This document shows, in pieces, positions 7,201 to 8,935 of a stretch of 8,935 nt of DNA. The translations under genes and the position numbers were made by a program. Within the stretch, counting starts at the first letter, position 1. Each line of letters opens with the position of its first letter. The notes beneath the pieces were generated by a model, which saw only the letters and a list, made by a program, of their open reading frames with translations, did not search any database and was not told the origin of the DNA. The stretch is from Prosthecobacter sp. (GTDB lineage Bacteria > Verrucomicrobiota > Verrucomicrobiia > Verrucomicrobiales > Verrucomicrobiaceae), in contig JAIWOJ010000055.1 of NCBI GenBank assembly GCA_020216965.1, forward strand, positions 1 through 8,935, given 5' to 3'.

Positions 7201-7405
7201 GGCAGGTGCAGAGATTGGTGACATCCGTGCGGGAGGTAAAAGCTAGACCGCTGGCAAATTTCGTCTTCCCGGCTCCTGCAAGGCCGCGGATGCGCCCTGG
7301 TTCAGCACTTTGCACGGTGACAAAACCGCCATCCACAAGACTGCGCGCAGCTTTCATGGCCTGCCAGCCGCCGATCTCGCCTAGCCATTTCTCTGTGAGT
7401 TCCAT
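4250..7405 (-). CDS. SWIM zinc-finger SNF2-family DNA-dependent ATPase (Swi2/Snf2 helicase-like)
   Basis: A 1051-residue superfamily 2 ATPase expected to translocate on double-stranded DNA and remodel protein-DNA complexes. N-terminal SWIM zinc finger: C66-x-C68 ... C77-x-H79. It is followed by a low-complexity linker (about 90-133) built on a DNA minisatellite, then about 440 residues of family-specific N-terminal region. RecA lobe 1: [12 protein letters not shown] (Q motif region, 579-590), GDEMGLGKT (603-611, Walker A), VCPKSL (635-640), DEAS (703-706, motif II) and LTGTPVEN (730-737, motif III). Lobe 2: [11 protein letters not shown] (904-914, motif IV), [23 protein letters not shown] (motif V, within 958-980) and RAHRIGQ (991-997, motif VI). 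Motif II reads DEAS where bacterial members usually have DEAQ and eukaryotic ones DEAH. The ATG at 7405 follows a purine-rich AGAGAGAAAA, the nearest thing to a ribosome binding site in the window. It is divergent from parA. No methylase or restriction partner is adjacent, so a defence role is not indicated here. Confidence 0.95.
   Translation of the reverse strand: [1051 protein letters not shown]
7027..7058. repeat. Two perfect 16-bp direct repeats (8-bp AGAC period) inside the SNF2 gene
   Basis: AGACTTGGAGACAGGG occurs at 7027-7042 and again at 7043-7058. Each copy is itself two 8-bp units, AGACTTGG and AGACAGGG. The period of 16 is not a multiple of three, so the two copies are read in different frames on the minus strand (LPVSKS, then PCLQVS). 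They encode part of the linker after the SWIM finger. Confidence 0.9.
7100..7131. repeat. Four degenerate 8-bp GTCT units, inverted relative to the 7027-7058 array
   Basis: The units are GTCTGATG, GTCTGATT, GTCTCCCT and GTCTGGCA, back to back. GTCT is the complement of the AGAC unit core, so this is an inverted copy of the same 8-bp periodic element. GTCTCCCTGTCT (7116-7127) is a perfect 12-bp inverted match to AGACAGGGAGAC (7035-7046), so the two arrays could fold on each other. Both lie in SNF2 linker codons. Confidence 0.75.
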
Positions 7406-7458
7406 TTTTCTCTCTGGCGTGGTGGATGGTTCCTCTTCAAACTCAGGTCAACAGACTT

Positions 7459-8232
7459 ATGCGAATCGTTGCGATCACCAATCAAAAGGGAGGCGTCGGC
7501 AAAACCACGACGGCCATCAACCTTTCTGCATGCCTAGCCCAAATGGGGGTGCGGACACTGCTGATTGACCTCGATCCACAGGCGAACGCAACCAGCGGCC
7601 TGGGCCTAGCCCAGGAAGATGGGGGCAGCCTTTACACGGCCCTCGTGCTCGGCACTGACCCCCACACGGCCATCCGCAGCACCCGGCTGCCAAACCTGTC
7701 CATCATCCGCAGCCACCAAGAACTCGCCGGGTGCGAGATTGAGCTAGCCCAGGGTGGCAATCACCTCGGCCGCCTGAGAGAAGTGCTCGAGCCACTGCGT
7801 GCCTCCAACCACTTTGATTACATCCTGCTGGACTGCCCTCCCTCACTGGGCGTGCTCATGACCTCCGCCCTGGCAGCAGCGGATGAGCTGCTGGTGCCCC
7901 TGCAATGCGAATATTTTGGCCTCGAGGGGCTGGGCAAAATCGTCGGCGTCGTGCAGCAGATCCGCGATAGCGGGGCCAATCCAAACCTGCTCCTCGAGGG
8001 CATCGTGATGACCATGTACGATAGCCGGGCCAATTTGGCGCAGCAGGTGGTGAGCGATGTGAAGAACTACTTTGCCGAAATCATCTACAACGCGGTGATC
8101 CCGCGCACCGTGCGGCTGGGTGAGGCTCCAAGCTTTGGAAAATCCATCATCGAATATGAGCCCAACGGACGCGGGGCCACGGCCTACCGCGCCCTCGCCG
8201 AGGAGTTCTTAGCACGGCGCGCAGCACGCTAA
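7459..8232 (+). CDS. parA: ParA/Soj-family chromosome-partitioning ATPase
   Basis: A 257-residue deviant-Walker ATPase that dimerises on ATP, binds DNA non-specifically and, with a ParB partner, moves or positions chromosome origins or other cargo. The sequence shows the deviant Walker A KGGVGKTT (residues 10-17, with the signature Lys K10 and the P-loop Lys K15), DLDPQAN (37-43, switch I region), the Walker B region ILLDCPPS (D125), LVPLQCEYFGLEGL and a C-terminal VIPRTVRLGEAPSFGKSI block typical of the chromosomal Soj group. An in-frame ATG at 7426 would add eleven residues before the MRIVAITNQ start. I prefer 7459 because family members begin within a few residues of that strand. The usual partner parB is not downstream; the next gene is rplM after 146 bp. 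No 16-bp palindrome of the parS type was seen. The gene is divergent from the SNF2 gene, with 53 bp between start codons. Confidence 0.94.
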   Translation: MRIVAITNQKGGVGKTTTAINLSACLAQMGVRTLLIDLDPQANATSGLGLAQEDGGSLYTALVLGTDPHTAIRSTRLPNLSIIRSHQELAGCEIELAQGGNHLGRLREVLEPLRASNHFDYILLDCPPSLGVLMTSALAAADELLVPLQCEYFGLEGLGKIVGVVQQIRDSGANPNLLLEGIVMTMYDSRANLAQQVVSDVKNYFAEIIYNAVIPRTVRLGEAPSFGKSIIEYEPNGRGATAYRALAEEFLARRAAR

Positions 8233-8284
8233 AACCGAGGTTGAGTCAGCGCACAATTTCGCGAGGATTCACCCTAGTTTCCGG

Positions 8285-8312
8285 TTGACACCTTGGCTGC
8301 GGCTTCTATTCT
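8285..8312 (+). promoter_or_regulatory. Sigma-70-type promoter of rplM-rpsI
   Basis: A perfect -35 box TTGACA (8285-8290) is followed after 16 bp by TATTCT (8307-8312), which matches 4 of 6 bases of TATAAT. Transcription would start near 8319, giving a leader of about 60 bases before the rplM ATG. Its position in the parA-rplM gap and the strength of the -35 support it as the ribosomal operon's own promoter. Confidence 0.7.
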
Positions 8313-8331
8313 CGCGGCCCTCTTTCCCCCA

Positions 8332-8360
8332 GGCACATCTGCTCGTGAAGCAGTTGCGCC
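8332..8360 (+). promoter_or_regulatory. rplM leader hairpin, candidate ribosomal-protein autoregulatory structure
   Basis: The leader RNA can form a 12-position stem: GGCACATCTGCT (8332-8343) against AGCAGTTGCGCC (8349-8360), with a CGTGA loop. Ten positions pair, and two isolated mismatches (A-C and U-U) break the stem into 3, 2 and 5 bp segments. It ends 18 bases before the ATG and has no T-run, so it is not an intrinsic terminator. In E. coli, L13 represses its own rplM-rpsI operon; a similar role here is inference only. Confidence 0.5.
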
Positions 8361-8378
8361 CATTCCCAAGCACCTTTT

Positions 8379-8813
8379 ATGAAGACATTCTCCGCGAAAG
8401 CTGAAAACGTGAGCCGCCAGTGGTGGATCATCGACGCCAAGGACCAAGTCCTGGGCCAAGTCGCCGTTGCCGCAGCCAATCTGATTCGCGGTAAAACACG
8501 GCCGACCTTTACTCCGAACGTCGATACAGGTGACTTCGTGGTGGTGATCAACGCTGACAAGGTCAAGCTCACTGGCAAAAAGGAAACTCAGAAGGTCTAT
8601 ACCAGCAAAACGGGTGTCTATATCGGCAATCAGAAGCGCGAAACCGCCGAAAAAGTCCGCCAGCGCCGTCCTGAGCTGCTCATCCATCGCGCGGTAAAAG
8701 GCATGGTGCCACACAACCGTCTTGGCAATCAGATCGTGACCAAACTGAAGGTCTATGCTGGTGAAGAGCATCCTCACGCGGCCCAGAACCCGAAAGCCTT
8801 CGCTATCGCCTGA
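8379..8813 (+). CDS. rplM: 50S ribosomal protein L13
   Basis: A large-subunit assembly protein that binds 23S rRNA early in 50S formation. The 144 residues match the usual length of about 142. Family blocks: KTFSAKAENVSRQWWIIDAK (start), LGQVAVAAANLIRGK (residues 25-39, the conserved LGRLA..iA..L.GK block), the TGDFVVVINADKVKLTGKK stretch (50-68), the Y.SKTGVYIG region, and the diagnostic AVKGMVPHNRLGNQ (104-117). It starts at the ATG behind a C-rich, T-rich leader with no Shine-Dalgarno. It has its own upstream promoter and leader hairpin, and is followed after 25 bp by rpsI, the standard bacterial L13-S9 pairing. Confidence 0.98.
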   Translation: MKTFSAKAENVSRQWWIIDAKDQVLGQVAVAAANLIRGKTRPTFTPNVDTGDFVVVINADKVKLTGKKETQKVYTSKTGVYIGNQKRETAEKVRQRRPELLIHRAVKGMVPHNRLGNQIVTKLKVYAGEEHPHAAQNPKAFAIA

Positions 8814-8838
8814 ATCTACCTCTTTGACCGTTACGCTC

Positions 8839-8935
8839 ATGAGCAAGCCCCTCGCCACTACCACCGGCCGCCGCAAGACTAGCATCGCCCGCGTCAGCAT
8901 CCTTCCCGGTTCAGGTTCCATCACTGTGAATGGAC
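8839..8935 (+). CDS. rpsI: 30S ribosomal protein S9, N-terminal fragment
   Basis: The first 32 codons are present and the gene runs off the right edge. After a short MSKPLAT leader the sequence reads TTGRRKTSIARVSILPGSG and then SITVNG. This is the conserved opening of S9 (GRRKTa.ARV.l.pGsG.i.vNg). The missing part would carry the C-terminal Arg/Lys tail that reaches the P-site tRNA. No Shine-Dalgarno is seen before the ATG. It is co-transcribed with rplM, as in nearly all bacteria. Confidence 0.95.
   Translation, partial: MSKPLATTTGRRKTSIARVSILPGSGSITVNG

Noticed and set aside
4250..7405. SNF2 gene as part of a DISARM- or restriction-like defence system
   Set aside because: No methyltransferase, nuclease, phospholipase-D or DUF1998 gene is adjacent; the neighbours are an AP2-like protein and ParA, so a defence assignment is not supported.
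7426..7458. Upstream ATG giving an eleven-residue longer ParA
   Set aside because: ParA proteins start right at the first beta strand (MRIVAITNQKGG here), and the extra residues have no family match; kept only as an alternative start.

Overview
The window is a piece of a bacterial chromosome carrying only housekeeping-type and regulatory genes. I see no plasmid, phage, IS element, CRISPR array, tRNA or rRNA. It is GC-rich by eye. Verrucomicrobiota (Prosthecobacter/Verrucomicrobium-like) is my best guess at the source, resting on the style of the ECF-like sigma factor, the bacterial AP2-domain protein with a basic tail, the SWIM-SNF2 helicase, and the near absence of Shine-Dalgarno sequences. 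That is inference, not proof.

Layout, left to right. (1) Positions 1-240 are the C-terminal end of an IlvD/Edd-family dehydratase (+). It converges on (2) a class I flavoprotein disulfide reductase on the minus strand (280-1704). (3) A short divergent region (1705-1848) holds a bulged inverted repeat. (4) A tight plus-strand cluster follows: a small YgdI/YgdR-like lipoprotein (1849-2082), a Maf nucleotide pyrophosphatase (2085-2723) and an ECF-like sigma factor (2744-3418). (5) After a 118-bp gap comes a plus-strand gene for a protein with two AP2-like DNA-binding domains and a histone-H1-like Lys/Ala/Pro tail (3537-4163). (6) A 1051-residue SWIM-zinc-finger SNF2 ATPase lies on the minus strand (4250-7405). 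(7) Divergent from it is a ParA/Soj ATPase (7459-8232) with no parB beside it. (8) The ribosomal operon rplM-rpsI follows (8379 to the window edge), with a recognisable sigma-70-type promoter and a mismatch-punctuated leader hairpin.

How the genes fit together. The lipoprotein, maf and sigma genes are spaced like one transcript. The SNF2 and parA genes start 53 bp apart on opposite strands and must share a compact divergent control region. The L13-S9 operon has its own promoter. The observations most worth following are the tandem AP2/H1-tail protein, the rplM leader hairpin, and an 8-bp-period AGAC/GTCT minisatellite forming inverted arrays inside the SNF2 coding sequence.
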